Below, piece by piece: positions 44,867 to 45,345 of a stretch of 45,345 bases of DNA. The notes below the pieces were generated by a model. It saw only the letters and a program-made list of their open reading frames with translations. It did no database searches and was not told where the DNA came from. The position numbers and the translations under genes are program-made. The stretch's first letter is position 1. Each line of letters starts with the position of its first letter. The stretch is from Alcaligenaceae bacterium (GTDB taxonomy: Bacteria; Pseudomonadota; Gammaproteobacteria; Burkholderiales; Burkholderiaceae_B), in assembly GCA_947378965.1 (NCBI GenBank), contig CANCMG010000028.1, positions 1 through 45,345 of the forward strand, in the 5' to 3' direction.

Positions 44867-45345
44867 CAGTGCGCCCCTTTTTTGCCACGTCTGACCGCGC
44901 GCTTTGGTGCCGGCGAATAGGCGGCAGCGCCTTGCGCACCTAGCGCAGTTGAAGTGCGCTCTGCAACGCGCAAGACCGCCGAGCGCGAGCGCGTGTTTTC
45001 GGAGATTTCGCTATGCGTTGGCAGCACCCGCGCAAGCGCCAGCAACACTGGTTGTGGCATTTCGCTTTCACGCAAAGGGAGGCGGGCGTACGCGGCTTCA
45101 GGTTTAGAAGCCGCGGTAATGAACTGCTTGACAACGCGATCTTCCAGCGAGTGGAAGCTAATCACGGCCATACGTCCGCCTGTTTTTAATAAATTCAGAG
45201 CTGCCTGGAGGGCGCTCTCGAGTTCTTCGAGTTCACGATTGAGGTAAATCCGTAAAGCCTGAAAGGTGCGTGTAGCCGGGTGTTGACCCTTTTCGCGCGT
45301 ACGGACGACACTTGACACGAGCTCGGCGAGCTCGAGCGTGGTGTT
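44866..45345 (-). CDS. rsmH: 16S rRNA m4C1402 methyltransferase RsmH, C-terminal part
   Basis: RsmH (MraW) methylates N4 of C1402 in 16S rRNA. Only the C-terminal 159 codons are in the window; the gene runs off the right edge, and the frame is open to 45345 (LELAELV before the GTG at 45318, which is not a start). Visible signatures are TREKGQHPATRTFQALRI, ALNLLKTGGRMAVISFHSLEDR near the middle, and the low-complexity end. It is the first dcw gene present here; mraZ would lie beyond the window. Confidence 0.95.
   Translation of the reverse strand, partial: NTTLELAELVSSVVRTREKGQHPATRTFQALRIYLNRELEELESALQAALNLLKTGGRMAVISFHSLEDRVVKQFITAASKPEAAYARLPLRESEMPQPVLLALARVLPTHSEISENTRSRSAVLRVAERTSTALGAQGAAAYSPAPKRAVRRGKKGAH

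Overview
The window looks like chromosomal DNA of a betaproteobacterium in Burkholderiales, most likely near Alcaligenaceae. The evidence is a complete division and cell wall (dcw) cluster in proteobacterial order, a single-ORF MurE-MurF fusion of the type known from Bordetella, and core genes of clear betaproteobacterial character. GC content is moderate. Gene density is high, and GTG and TTG starts are common.

Left part (1-4950): The window opens inside an IS200/IS605-type element, with the C-terminal part of TnpB and its right end. This end abuts a minus-strand accessory cassette: an intact 59-codon peptide gene, a decayed tandem copy of that gene, a fused PqqD-like/HprK-like kinase, and a family-5 nucleotidyltransferase. 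The cassette resembles the poorly understood HPr-rel-A type systems and is the most interesting locus here. A tRNA-Lys gene and a small outer-membrane beta-barrel gene follow.

Middle part (4950-13300): This is a fatty acid beta-oxidation locus. A TetR-type regulator, an acyl-CoA dehydrogenase, a FadB-like bifunctional enzyme and a thiolase run on the minus strand. A FadD acyl-CoA ligase runs divergently. A 7/8-bp tandem repeat tract sits between the two divergent promoter regions.

Region 13300-23800 holds unrelated single genes: a divergent GH31 protein, MnmC with an apparently dead methyltransferase half, a YeiH-type exporter, an MgtE magnesium channel, a cysteine-dioxygenase-like cupin with a divergent Lrp/AsnC regulator, an AI-2E/PerM family membrane protein and a short SbmA/BacA-like transporter.

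Right part (23800-45345), transcribed almost entirely on the minus strand: Reading along the minus strand, the order is rsmH (cut by the window end), ftsL, ftsI, murEF, mraY, murD, ftsW, murG, murC, ddlB, ftsQ, ftsA, ftsZ, a terminator, lpxC, then (after a plus-strand DUF721/DciA-like gene) an M23 peptidase gene and secA. The dcw genes are almost all coupled by 4-bp ATGA-type overlaps. They supply the cytoplasmic peptidoglycan precursor pathway (MurC, MurD, MurEF, Ddl), the lipid steps (MraY, MurG), and the septal machinery (FtsW, FtsI, FtsL, FtsQ, FtsA, FtsZ).
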